Origin: Moniliella sp. 'wahieum' | Taxonomy: Eukaryota > Basidiomycota > Moniliellomycetes > Moniliellales > Moniliellaceae | NCBI GenBank assembly: GCA_003971905.1 | Contig: RSEE01000026.1 | Location: 558,001 to 622,000, forward strand | Direction: 5' to 3' | DNA: 64,000 bases | Shown: positions 21,261 to 31,988 of the stretch, one piece after another | Position numbering within the stretch: position 1 is the stretch's first letter | How the letters are laid out: the number at the start of each line of letters is the position of its first letter | Position numbers and translations under genes: made by a program | Notes under the pieces: generated by a model | What the model saw: only the letters and a program-made list of their open reading frames with translations | Told to the model about the DNA's origin: nothing | Databases searched by the model: none

Positions 21261-23613
21261 ATGACATCACCGGCATCACCGCCAGCTGAATTCCGCCGGG
21301 AGGGCGTGAGCGCGTCTGATTGGGCCGCTGGGCTGCTCGCATCGACACGACACACGTCTACCTCCTCCTGCCACACTCACCCACAGCAGCTCGTCCAGGC
21401 CGCCTTCCATCGACACGCGCTGCCGCCATGGGCTGTCGGGGTGCACGACCACACCAGCGTCCCGGCCGCCCCCACCGGTCCGGGCGCCGCAGCCGGCTCT
21501 CCACCCGCAGCCGACGCCACCGCCCGGCAAGCTGCCCTCCGCGAGCGGCGCGCCGCCCTTCTGGGCCGCATCATCCCCGTCACCGTGGTCGTTGCCTACC
21601 TGTGGGTGTACGCCATCTTTGTTGCCCGTCTCGCCTACCCGCTCCTCCACCCCCGTGCCCCGCACTGCTACCATCATCACGCACCCGTCCGCGGCCACGT
21701 TGGGTGTGCTCGCCATCGCGCTGCTGGCATTGTGCTCCTGGTCCTCTTCCATCTCACCTGGGTCCCCACCATGCTCTCGTACGCGTCCTTGCTCTTCCGC
21801 CTCCCTGGTCCAAGGTACACGCCGCGTCCTTCGTCCCATACAGACGAAAAGGGACCAGTGCCCCCCCGCAACCGACACCAGCCGCTGGGTTCAGCGTTAC
21901 CCCGGCCCACGCGGGCTTCCTCCCATCTTTCTCCGACGTTGGGGGGCGAAGCAACTGATGTGGCCATGAAACAAATCACGCTCGAATCTCCTCTTGCTTC
22001 CCCCTCTGCCGTGTCGCACGTGCACTCTCCTTCTTCGGCCGAAGCATCTCATCCCATGGCTCCTGATTGGCCCCAGTCCAACTTGGACGCGCATGCCGCG
22101 CCTGCTCAGGCTGCCACCTCGCATCGTCCTTCATCTTCTCACTTGCGTCGGTCCAACGATACATGGGAACACGCATCACAAGACAATACGTCCCTGCTGC
22201 CTGTAGCGCCCTCGGTGTCGAGCCAGCACAGTGCCCGCTCGTCCCTCGAGCATCCTCTTGACGATCCCCCTTCCCACACTCGATCCCCTACTCACCTACC
22301 TTCTTCATCCCACGAGCCTCTTTCTCTCAGCCAAGCACTGGCTATCGCCGCTCCTCCTCTCGGCCCCTGCCCGCCCCTCTCCTGACAACAGCCCCATTCC
22401 CAATCCGGATTTTGTCCGGCTTCCTCCGGACTTTGGCCCGGCGCCTGTGCCTGTGGCTGCGGCTCCTGGCCCTGCCGCGAGGTCTACTGAAGAGACGGCG
22501 AGCCCAACCGACGATGGTCGAGCGGCTGCGCCTCTGCCGCGTCCAGCTGCCGTGGTGGGCAACTGGCCCTTGTCCGAGGGAGAATTATGGTGTGAGGCAT
22601 GCCACGCTGAGCGTCCCGCGCGTGCGCACCACTGTCGTCGATGCGGGCGCTGCGTGGAGCGGATGGACCACCATTGTGTGTGGATCAACAATTGTGTGGG
22701 ACAAGGCAACCATCGTCTGTTTTGGACGTTTCTGCTGTGGACGTCGGTACTGGAAGGGTTGGTGTTTGGGTCGGCGATTTGGTCCTTAGCCAAGGTCCGA
22801 CTGGATGGACTGGTGATCAGTCTGCTTCCCTTGAGCTTTTGGTTCTTCGTGTTTACCTCTACGTTGGGTGGTATGCACACTTACCTCCTCACGCATGGTA
22901 TGACGACAATGGAGCAGATGCGCATGACCCAACGCAAGAAAGATTCGGCGGTGCGGATCAAGATCTACCTTGGACCGACGGGTGCTGCCGGGGTGGTACG
23001 TCGAGCCATCCAACAGACCGCTATGGAGGGTACCTTGCCCGTCCCGCCGCGACGACCCGAGGAGGTGGTGGGGTGGGATCAGCCGGCTGGGGTGGAAACC
23101 AGTCCTGCTACCTGGACCAATGAGACCAAGTTAGCTGGTTGGGCAGCTGTTGCTCCCTATGCCGAAGTGGCGCTGCAGCAAGCCCTGGACCTTGGTTCCT
23201 CCCCGCTCTGGTGGAGGAAAGTGCGAGGCGGATGCTTGGCGCGGACCTGGGCGCGAAACGAGATCAAACAACTGCGCTCTGCGTGGGAATGGGAATGGGG
23301 GGAGAGCAGTACGGTAGGCAATGTATGGTGGGTGGATCCAAGTGTGCCTGCTACCGTATCTCCTCCCGCGGCTTCGATCAGTGCGCCGATCGGCAAAGTT
23401 GCTGCTCCTATTGGTCATGCTCGTCCGCACGGACCCAAGGTATGGTGGGCCAACGCCCGCCCTGTAGTAGGGTCATGGTACACGCTCTGGATTCCCTTGG
23501 GTATCCCGCGATCGCCTAACCAGCCTGACGCTCTGGCCGGACTCAATCCGCGCTTCAACCCAGCCCAAGGGCAAGCGCGACCGCGATGGGCTTGGCCCAA
23601 GGAGCTGCAGTGA
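21261..23613 (+). CDS. DHHC-type protein S-palmitoyltransferase
   Basis: Membrane acyltransferase that attaches palmitate to protein cysteines. TM1 is RIIPVTVVVAYLWVYAIFVA (about 21570), with TM2 near 21720-21790 (LLVLFHLTWVPTMLSYASLLF), then an unusually long Ser/Pro/His-rich loop of about 250 codons. The Cys-rich domain follows: WCEACHAERPARAHHCRRCG...ERMDHHCVWINNCVGQGNH (about 22590-22710), with DHHC at about 22670, TM3 and TM4 (about 22720-22890), and HGMTTMEQMR containing the family's TTxE motif (about 22900). From about 22400 to the stop at 23613 the reading frame is uninterrupted. The N-terminal third needs frame steps near 21650, 21720 and 22380. ATG 21261 is the first in the opening frame and is tentative. 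Which fungal paralogue (Pfa3/4/5-like) I cannot tell. Confidence 0.9.
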
Positions 23614-25544
23614 TCGTCTTGTTGCCCCTTTCTCATCAAGCTCATCGAGGTCATCTCAACCATCACTGGACAATGTGCGTTTGCTCATCTTCGTATCTAT
23701 TCCCTTGCTCCTTCTTTGCTTCCTTTTTGCATGATGGGAGCGCCACTCTATCGCTATACCAACACACACTTTCCTTCTACCTCGCTCCCCACTGTACTTT
23801 TTGACTTGGCGCCAGCCCAAATCATACGCACAATCGCAGTCCACTATATACGTCGTCTTGAAACCAAATGCGGGCACCACGACTTGTGGCTCACCACTTT
23901 GCCTTCACGCCTTGTCTGACGGCTGCTTTGCAGCTGACCCATAGGATCGCGAGTGCTCCCAAGTCGCACTTTAGAAGCTTCGTCTGCTTCGCTCTGTTAA
24001 CATCTATGCCAGTGCGATGGGGCTTAGACAGGAGGGGGTTACCAAAAAGGGGTCGATCAACAGTCAGCATCCTCGATCAGTGGGAATCCTTTATCCCACC
24101 TTCCATTCTGGTCCCTTCCCACCTTTCTTGGCCAACTCCTGATTGAGTATAATAATACAGGTACCCTCTCTCCACTTAGCTGCCTACCTCGTCCTCTAGC
24201 TTTCCATCCGCCCAGTCGCGCGAGCCTTCCTTCAGCGGCGTCGATTCCCCCTACCACAGCGTATCGCGTGGGTTCCGTTTACAGCTACGCCGACAGCCGC
24301 CCCTGTCCAGCTTCACCCCTGGTAGTATTTTCCCTCCACTGCACCTACCCGTCTCTAAGCCCCGGAGGATTCAGACACGGTACTACCCTCACGCCGGCGC
24401 ATAGGCAACCTTGCCAAGCGTGCGGCCGCCTCAGCTTCACGCCCAAAGGCTTCTCCTCGGCTCGGATCCACCAAATAGCCCAAGCCCGAACTACTGTGAG
24501 TCGTGTACCACACTCACATCTCCTCCTTGCTCCACCACTCCGCCTTGTGCCACGGTTACTCTTTGCACCACCGCTCCCCTTTTAAGGTAGTGGAGGGACG
24601 CGTCGACGCGACTCTTGTCATATGCCCGAAATTATTGGCGTAGCCAGCCCCCCCCCCTGTCACGTGCAGGTCGCCGAGCAGTAGGGTTGTTGGCGGATTT
24701 CTTTGCACCCTATATGGAAAGTAGAGATCCTTCTCAAGCTTCAAGCATGCCAGTGCGTGGTGACCGGTGAACGTAGTACTGAACGTACTGAACACGGTAA
24801 AGGGCCCATGAGTACTGTACTGAGTGCGCCTGGGATGAAGAGGCTTGAGGGTTGAAGCTTGAAGCTTGAAGTCAAGCTTGAAGCCAAGTTCAAGATGGAG
24901 GCTCTTAAAGCTATCTTTTGGGAGAAAGGCTTGAAGCTGTGGTCACTGACCACATGACCTGCATGACCGTACAGGTACTGAGCGCTGGGCCTTGACCTCA
25001 AGCCCTCAAGCTTCAAGCCTCAAAGCCTCAAGCTCCTCACCTCAAGCTTCAAGCCTCAGTCTAAGGCGCTGACGGCGCTGAGGCGCTGAGGCCTCACCAG
25101 TAGAGGAAGAGGGCAGTGGAGTGTGGGATTCCTTCGCCGCCACCCCCGTGTGGCGCCACGGACCGATGACCGCGGGGATCGGTGACCGTCACTCGCTCTT
25201 CCGCGTTGCTAGTTCTCGATCTCTATATCTGTTGCTAGTCACATGTCACATGCATCACAGTCACTGGCGCCGCTCTCGACCTGGGTCTTTCACGAGGTGC
25301 CCCATATGCCACAGCTACTGAATCTAAGCGGCTAGCGAGGGCCAAGTTTTCATGCTCGGACCCCCCACCCTTTGATCCTCCTGAAGGTGTTGTTGCAGCG
25401 GGCACAGCTCTGTCCACTAATATGGTAACGCGGAAGAACGCCGAGGCAGTCATGTATTCATGATGGATAGAAGATCGTACTAAGAAATGGGTACGCTCCG
25501 GTGCGGTATCTTGGGGATCTACTGCCTTCTTGTGGGTTTAACGT
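23614..25544. other. Intergenic, start of a gene-poor repeat-rich domain
   Basis: 3' side of the DHHC gene and 3' side of the NTF2-like gene. 23650-24600 is pyrimidine-rich without a recognisable frame. From about 24840 simple motifs appear: GCTTGAA heptamers (about 24853-24885), their complement TTCAAGC (about 25003-25050), GGCGCTGAGG repeats (about 25070-25092) and TTTAACG heptamers (25538-25555). No gene supported. Confidence 0.5.
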
Positions 25545-26398
25545 TTAACGTTTAGTGGGCAAATGGGCAGGCTCCGCCCGACTGGGACACGGCGCCCAGT
25601 GAGGGCAAGTGGTCGCCTTGGCAGCCTCTTCGCCTTCCAACGGTTCCACCTCCACGCCCCGCTCGCCCGCTTCGCGCACAATCTCATTGAAGATGGACAT
25701 GGGGTCGTACCAGATCTCGATGCTCTCGATTTGGAATTTGTCATTGACCTTGGCGACCATCAAGCCTTCGATGCTCAGGATCCCACCGTGCGCCTTGACC
25801 CGCACCATTTGGCCGTTATTGTTGCGGCCAGTGTAATCGTTCTTCATCACGCCCCAGTGCCTCCACTTGGCCGCGACGGTAGGTGGCCCCGAGTAGACCT
25901 CAGTCACTTCCCACACGAAGCTGGGGATGGTCCGCTTAAAGCTCTTGTGGGACGCTTCAAAATTGTTGTGCTTGGGGTCGTAAAACTCGCTCGATCCCAG
26001 CAGAGCATTGTACGTCCCAACGCTCAGCATGTCATTCCCTGAGATCTTCGGCCCGCCGTTCATGCTGAACGTGTACTTGCTCTGATCGACCGTGCGCCAG
26101 TCGCTCAGGTTGGACTTGTAGCTAGCCTCAATCTCCCAGTTCTTGACCAGGTTCGACACAAGGTCGGGCAACGACCCGGCTTCCCAGCTGGTCGTCTTGG
26201 CTGGGTACACAGAAACGCATGTGGTTAGTATACCGGAATAAGTGAGGTGGCATAGTAGACAAGTGGGGGGTACTAGGACATACACTGCTCAAAGTACTCG
26301 CGGCTCTTCTTGTAGCTGGGTACCATCTTGTGGCGCCATGTGACGCCCTCGTCCTTGAGGACAGCGTTGGGGTCGGTCATGTAGTCGGGCAGGGACAT
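25545..26398 (-). CDS. 'Pathogen-related' NTF2-like/SnoaL-fold protein
   Basis: Resembles the family named after the barley 'pathogen-related protein', also found in many fungi; fold NTF2/SnoaL-like, biochemical role not established. Exon 1 from ATG 26398 encodes MSLPDYMTDPNAVLKDEGVT, and intron 26201-26283 (GTATGT...ACCCAG, CTAAC branch-like) joins it to SKTTSWEAGSLPDLVSNLV. Hallmarks follow: KNWEIEASYK, DWRTVDQSKYTFSMNGG, MLSVGTYNALL, SHKSFKRTIPSFVWEVTEVYSGPP, WRHWGVMKNDYTG, KAHGGILSIEGLMVAKVNDKFQIES and WYDPMSIF. About 255 codons, one uninterrupted frame, close to the usual length. The stop TAA at 25545 lies inside a TTTAACG tandem repeat. It is the only clear gene between 23.6 and 32.5 kb. 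A TATA box sits about 115 bp upstream of the ATG. Confidence 0.88.
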
Positions 26399-26510
26399 GG
26401 CGGTAAAGTTGCTGGGGGAAGAGGAAATAGGGAGATGTGGGTGGGTAGAGAGAAGGTAGGCAGGGAAGAAGCACAGATGGTATAGAGGCAACCTACAGAA
26501 CGAGGGTGTC

Positions 26511-26520
26511 TATATATATA
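26511..26520 (-). promoter_or_regulatory. TATA box of the NTF2-like gene
   Basis: TATATATATA about 115 bp upstream of the ATG at 26398. The region between (about 26411-26495, minus strand) has a pyrimidine-rich run ending in CCCCCAG shortly before the ATG, so a 5'UTR intron is possible. Confidence 0.55.
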
Positions 26521-27118
26521 CCCCTTCGGGTGAGAAGTGCGGCGGTTGATAATCGCTTTGTAATAAAGGCTAGCAAAAAGGGACCAGTGTCAGATGTGGG
26601 AGAAGGGCAGGATGCACCCTGCCGGAAGCACGCTCAGGCTGAGCGCTGATCGATGTCGATGATCGTTGACCGGGTGGCCAGGAGTCACTTCAGCGATGCA
26701 GTGGAGGGCCTCACGGCTGTGCGCTGTGACCCTCTCGTGCACTCATGTGGGAGAAGAAGGGTTTGTGGGCCTTCAAGCTTCCGAGAGGAAACAAGGGTGG
26801 CTGATACGCAACAACGTTGTTGGCGCGGTAGGGGTGTTACATGTTAGTCCTTAGGACCGCGCAGGTGGGCTGTGGGGCGGGCGGCGCTCTTGGCAACGCT
26901 TCGTAATTAATGGTTGGTGATCGGGCTAGGGTGGGCTAGGGCAGGCTAGTAGGGCCTATAGGACCCAGCCGGGGGAGTGTGGATGTAACATGCGGTGATT
27001 GGCTTTAGAAACGTCACGCGTCAAGCACGTCAGGATCCGCGGCTTAGATCGTGGTGTGGAAAAGGAAACCATGATGGTGTACTCCACATCGCTCAACGTT
27101 TCCAACGTCCAAAGCCAG

Positions 27119-27170
27119 TGAAGCTTGAAGCTTGAAGCTTGAAGCTTGAAGCTTGAAGCTCGAAGCTAGC
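27119..27170. repeat. (GCTTGAA)n heptamer array, about 7 copies
   Basis: Tandem GCTTGAA, in which every junction creates the palindrome AAGCTT. The same unit in inverted orientation (TTCAAGC) lies 180 bp away at 27346-27374, so the two arrays could form a long hairpin. Confidence 0.95.
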
Positions 27171-27345
27171 GACTGAGATCACTGACTACTAAAGTCACTA
27201 GTCACACTAGCTGGTAACGTTGCTAGCTCTCTACTGATTATTACTCTGGAGGCCCTGAGGCTCAGGTCTGAGGAGGCCGGAGATAGCCGGTAGAAGGCGC
27301 TGAGTGGTCGCATAAATCTGCGATTATTCATCTTTTTTCAATCTT

Positions 27346-27374
27346 CGGGCTTCAAGCTTCAAGCTTCAAGCTTC
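27346..27374. repeat. (TTCAAGC)n heptamer array, inverted relative to 27119
   Basis: About four copies of the reverse complement of the GCTTGAA unit. Confidence 0.9.
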
Positions 27375-28403
27375 TCGTCAACTTCCCATCGGCTTCATCG
27401 TTCCTGCAAGCTTCATCGATCATCGAACATCTTGCTCATACGATCGGTCATCGTCGGAACCATTAATCGGAGCGACACCGCATCAGACATTTGCAACGAA
27501 ACCCCGAAAAGAGGGGATCATCGATCAGCGCTGCTCAGCTACGTGTTATCGGCCCCCGCCCAGCCGGCGCTGGGCACGTTCCGAGTGGAGGCGTGTGGTG
27601 ACAAGTGGCTGTGGCAGAGCCCCCACAGGCGGTGCTGGGTGGTGGCATGGTGTCACCGGCAGCCCCGTTTCGCGTTGTGGGACGGACAACACAAGCCACG
27701 GACACACGCCTGCACGCGCACGTGGAGTATTCCATGCCATGTACCATGTCCCCGGCGTCCAAGCCAGTTGTCCAACCGACTAATCATAATCACCCCCGCG
27801 CGGTGGGGGTACCATGGCGGCCAAACGTCCAAAACCCGCGGACCGGCAAAGCCCTGGATTGCAAAGCCCTGGTAAGCCAGGGCAAGCCAGGGCAAGCCAG
27901 ATCAAGCCAGGGCAAGCCCCAAAGCCCAACACGGCCCACCTGCCCCACCGCCATTTCGGATCATCGATCATCGATCACATGTACAAGTAAATTTTCCCGG
28001 GTGCTACGTACACGGTACACGCCCTACAGCGCCACACAGGACCTGAGACATGTGGCCACCCTCCCAACTCCGCCAGTTGCGTCTTTTCCTCGCCTGCCAC
28101 ACTATCTGCACCCTGTCATGGCCACCCTGTCCCGCCTTCTCTACATACTAAGTAAGTCCTACGGGCAGCGCTGAGCGCCTGAGCGCTCACATGTTACAGC
28201 GCTCGCTCAGCGTGGTGCAGCTGGGTTTCACGGGTGGTGCGCACTGGAGGACGACGGCTACCGCGGGGGGGAGTGTTCCTATGCGCTGCCGAAGCAACGT
28301 TGTCTTCCGCGGTCTGTTCTCTCTCCGATTTGCTCTCTCAGGCGCTCAACGTTGTGACGTTGACGTTGAGGCCGTAAGGCCGAAGCTCAACGTTGAGTTC
28401 AAC

Positions 28404-28461
28404 CTTGAAGCTTGAAGCTTGAAGCTTGAAGCTTGAAGCTTGAAGCTTGAAGCTTGAAGCT
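28404..28461. repeat. (GCTTGAA)n heptamer array, 8 copies
   Basis: Longest GCTTGAA array of the window. Next to it are AACGTTGAG/AACGTTG motifs (28388-28400) and a TTTAACG run (28487-28506). Confidence 0.95.
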
Positions 28462-29541
28462 TTAATTGAGTGAGATGAGCCTGAGAGCGTTTAACGTTTA
28501 ACGTTCGACGCAACGTTCAGGCTGAACGTTGAACTCAACATGCAAAGGACCGTGTTGCGACCCTGCCAGTTGCGGCCTCTAGTCTCCGATGCTTAGCGCC
28601 TTTTGACACCGAGGCTCAGTAACTGAGTCGACTATCAACTCCTCAGGTTCAGCGCTGATTAATGATTAGTCAGGATGACATTGTAAGACCGAAGGAACCC
28701 AAGGGGTTGGGCGATGAACCTCTGGAAATGTAGAGCAATGCAATCGCGGTGGTGGTGGTTGGGTCTAAGCCTTAGGCCTTATGCCACACCTAGAGGAGGC
28801 AGGGGTTCAAACAAGCCTGAGTATACACGGGAGGCTTCGGAGGTCAAATGAGGAGCAAAAGGGGTGATAAGGCGCCTTGACCTATGTACGGGGCCGCGGG
28901 TCCCAACAGACATATAGCAGCACCGACCAGGCCGATCAGGTCCTCACGTCCTCAGACCCCTCAGGACGTTAGAGGTGGCCAGAATGTCGGAGCTCAAGCT
29001 CTCAAGCCCTCAAGGCCTCAAACCTTGTAAACGTTACAAGTAACTAGCAAAGCTAGTAACTATTAACGTTACTATATAGTTACTCTTTTAATTCCCTGAC
29101 GATTCCGGAGCGTCGTGCCGAGCGTCGAGCAAGACACTGCCTTTTACATGTTACACGTTACGCGTTTTACGCGTTACATGTTGCAGCGCACAACAGGAAC
29201 AGAAAAGGGTTGCGTGCTGGATCAGCAACAGCTTCCATATGCTCTCTGTACCGGGCATACTAACAGGGCGTACCTTTTGTCCTTGTATTTACGAGCTTTG
29301 CTCAGCGCTCACTCTCAGACCGTGCATTACATGCACGGTAGGAGCTACGCGTTATGATTATGCGGCCCCTCCGGGGCTCTCTCCATCGCATTCCCACCAC
29401 AACAGTTCATCACATTCATCGACATCGACCATATCGATCATCGATCATCATATACCCTGTACTAACGTTCAGTCGGCACCGGAAGCCCGAGTGCCTGATC
29501 GATGGCCTTCGATGGCTCACTAAGTACTCACCAGTTACTAG

Positions 29542-29561
29542 TTAGCGCTTAGCGCTTAGCG
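29542..29561. repeat. (TTAGCGC)n heptamer array
   Basis: Nearly three copies of TTAGCGC, each junction giving the palindrome AGCGCT plus one spacer base. Confidence 0.8.
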
Positions 29562-29793
29562 TCGACCACTCCCTCTATCTCTCGACACCATAGTAGTGCT
29601 TGAAATTGGCGGTAATCTGGTCAGGGCAATGCCCTCTTCTACACTATGGCTTTTGATACACGTTTTTCACGGAGCGATTAACGTCGATCACAATGCCCGG
29701 TCACGCGGTCACGCGTCACGGTGACCCGTGCCGGTCAGGACGACAAGTCAACCATATCAGAAAGAGCTCCGCTTAGATCTCAGAAGAACTCAT

Positions 29794-29841
29794 GAAGCTT
29801 GAAGAGCTTGAAGCTTGAAGCTTGACGCTTGAAGCTTGAAA
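29794..29841. repeat. GCTTGAA heptamer cluster, imperfect
   Basis: Five to six copies with interruptions (GAAGAGCTTG, GACGCTTG). Same unit as at 28404. Confidence 0.85.
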
Positions 29842-30464
29842 AGACTTTGGGGCTTACCAGTGGCTTGACCGATCTTGCCGTCCTCAAACAAGCCTCATGC
29901 ACCACCTTTTTTACGCCGCATCGCATTCCACCATCTCTCACACGTGTGAATCTCAACCTTACCATGGATTCCCCGTATCTCACCATCCCACACCTGAGCG
30001 TCTGACCTTCCTTAGGAACTCAGGCAGTCAGGCACTCAGGCACTCAGGCTCCACAAGCCTCACCGGCACCACGCGTTCGGGCCTCAGGCCCTGAGGCTTC
30101 AGGCTTCCCCATAGGCCTTCTTATCGGGCTCATATCTCGGAACGTACCTGCACGGAACGGACTGTGGCCATGGAGCAATATACGGTCTGTTTGTTGGCGA
30201 GATGCACATCACACACTCACCCACTTTTGCCGTCGGCACGATCTGAAGAGGATCTGAAGCTTTTGGAGCTCTTGCTTGAAGCTTGAAGCTTGAAGGGAGC
30301 CCGAAGGCATGAGAGGCTCTTCTTTTGAGGCTTCAGGTTTTCAGGCCTCAGGATCAATGATACGCTGCGAGCGGCGAACGTCACCAGGTTGATCAGGTTC
30401 TTCCATCGAACGTTCAACGTCGTTCAACGAGAATATTCCCGCGTCTGTGCGTTTTCACCCTTCA

Positions 30465-30526
30465 CTTTCAAGCTTTTCAAGCTTCAAGCTGCATAAAGCT
30501 AAAGCTTGAAGCTTGAAGCTTGAAGT
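30465..30526. repeat. Inverted AAGCTT-containing heptamer arrays
   Basis: TTCAAGCTTTTCAAGCTTCAAGC followed 15-20 bp later by AAGCTTGAAGCTTGAAG. The two halves are complementary and could fold into a hairpin. Confidence 0.85.
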
Positions 30527-31356
30527 ACAAGTAGCGTACGTGCCGCTCGATTCCTTTTCAAGCCGGTGACCAAGTCGCCTATCTCTTCGTTCACTTGAAC
30601 CTTCTGTCCATAGATGCCATGGTTAACAAGCCCTTATTCTGAGATCTGAAGTCTGAAGTCTGAAGCTTCATCTGAAGCCTGAACATGAACATTGAACGGC
30701 GGTGAACCCGGTGAGCGGTTCGAACGATGAGTATACGTTTGAGCCTACTATAGGCCGCGCTCAGCTACGCGCGACCAGCAGCATCTCAGTATTCACACTC
30801 CACACAATAGTTGCGTCGGGCCGCATCCTGTACTGACCTCTTTCTCGCGAGCTTGCTGAGGTGCCTACGTTTCTTCCACTATCACAGCGTCCGCGGCGTT
30901 TCTATACACACTTTGGACCATAATACCCTCCACCCTACTTCTCAATATTTTCCCGGGCTATGCGCCGGCGGGACTGAAAGAGAGCTCTCGAGGTGGCGAA
31001 CTTTCGCCCCCCTTAAGAGCTTAGCCCAAATGCGCCAAAATGCTTAGCTGTTGATTGGGTACGTGTTTGTAGGCTCTCTAACCGGCTGGCTGGATGGGGC
31101 TGGCATCGATGCAGATTTACTAGATTTACAGGCAGGGAAGGTATTTGTTAGATATGGAATGGATGCATTCGAAGATCGCTGGGAAGCGATTACACGGCAA
31201 CCACGGTTCGGTGGTATGTAGGACAGAAGCACCACAACGTACTAGAGCAGTGAGCGGCACGTACAGAAAGTGGAAGGTTAGTATGAGGGGAGTGTGCACT
31301 ATAGGGAGAAGCTGGCCAAGTCAGCAGCAGCACAGGGTTAGCGAGAAACACAGAAG

Positions 31357-31988
31357 ATGTGCGACGGACTCACGGGTCAGGCGATCAAGTCGGCCAGTAG
31401 CAAGGGCAAGCGGATGAAGTCAGAAGTACACGGTGAGGCGAACAAGGTCAGGAACAACGTCTCGGCATATAACAGAAGGGGAGCACGACGGCGAAACAGG
31501 TCAGATGAGTCGAGGCGAACAAGGCGAGACGAACCAACCGTGGGATTCCGTGCATGCAGCAGCTGGGCAGATAGTGTCAGAGTGGCAGGGCAACTCCAAG
31601 CGCGAAGGACGGGGGACGTATGATGGCAAGGCAGACCAGCCAAGTGAGAGGACCACAGGCTAGGCAAACCATGTAAGCGAGACAGCCAAAGTGAGCAGAC
31701 GGACAAGGGTGGCTCGAAGGCGAGCGAAAAAGGTGCGTGCACATCACGCATGCGACCCACAAGGTCAGCAGAAGCGAGGGGAATGCGGAGGAAACGGGGC
31801 ACGTACGATGGCGCTGCGGACCAGGTGAAACGATGAAACGAGGGCAAGATGGCCTGCGAGGGGCAGTCTGTGTAGGCAAGGTCAGCAACAGCATGGGCGG
31901 GCAAGACAACACGTACGACAGAAGCAATGCAGACACAGTGAGAGGGGGAAGGGCGAGAGGCAGAGGGGGCGTTCAACAGCGATACTGA
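31357..31988. other. Purine-skewed block open on both strands, no protein recognised
   Basis: The plus strand is strikingly rich in A and G, with degenerate recurrence of words such as GGCGAACAAGG, GGCAGACCA and GGTCAG. Frames of about 75-200 codons are open on both strands (longest on minus, 31377-31976), which is what base skew alone produces. No conserved motif, Kozak context or intron signal supports coding. Could be a noncoding transcript or decayed repeat. Confidence 0.35.

Larger units (their letters stand above)
26521..31356. other. Gene-poor domain packed with short tandem repeats
   Basis: Nearly 5 kb without a recognisable gene. It is lower in GC than the gene-bearing parts and is full of 7-8 bp tandem units in both orientations: GCTTGAA/TTCAAGC, TTTAACG, TGAACGT, TTAGCGC, ATCATCG, TGAAGTC and CAGGCACT. 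Scattered ACGCGT/CACGCGTCAC elements also occur (27015, 29708-29725). Open frames up to about 190 codons (27605-28174, +) have no recognisable motif. This could be a centromere-like or heterochromatic island; nothing in the sequence proves it. Confidence 0.5.

Noticed and set aside
24840-30530. Retrotransposon remnants in the repeat island
   Set aside because: I found no reverse transcriptase, integrase or transposase motifs and no long direct or inverted terminal repeats; the repeats are short simple arrays.
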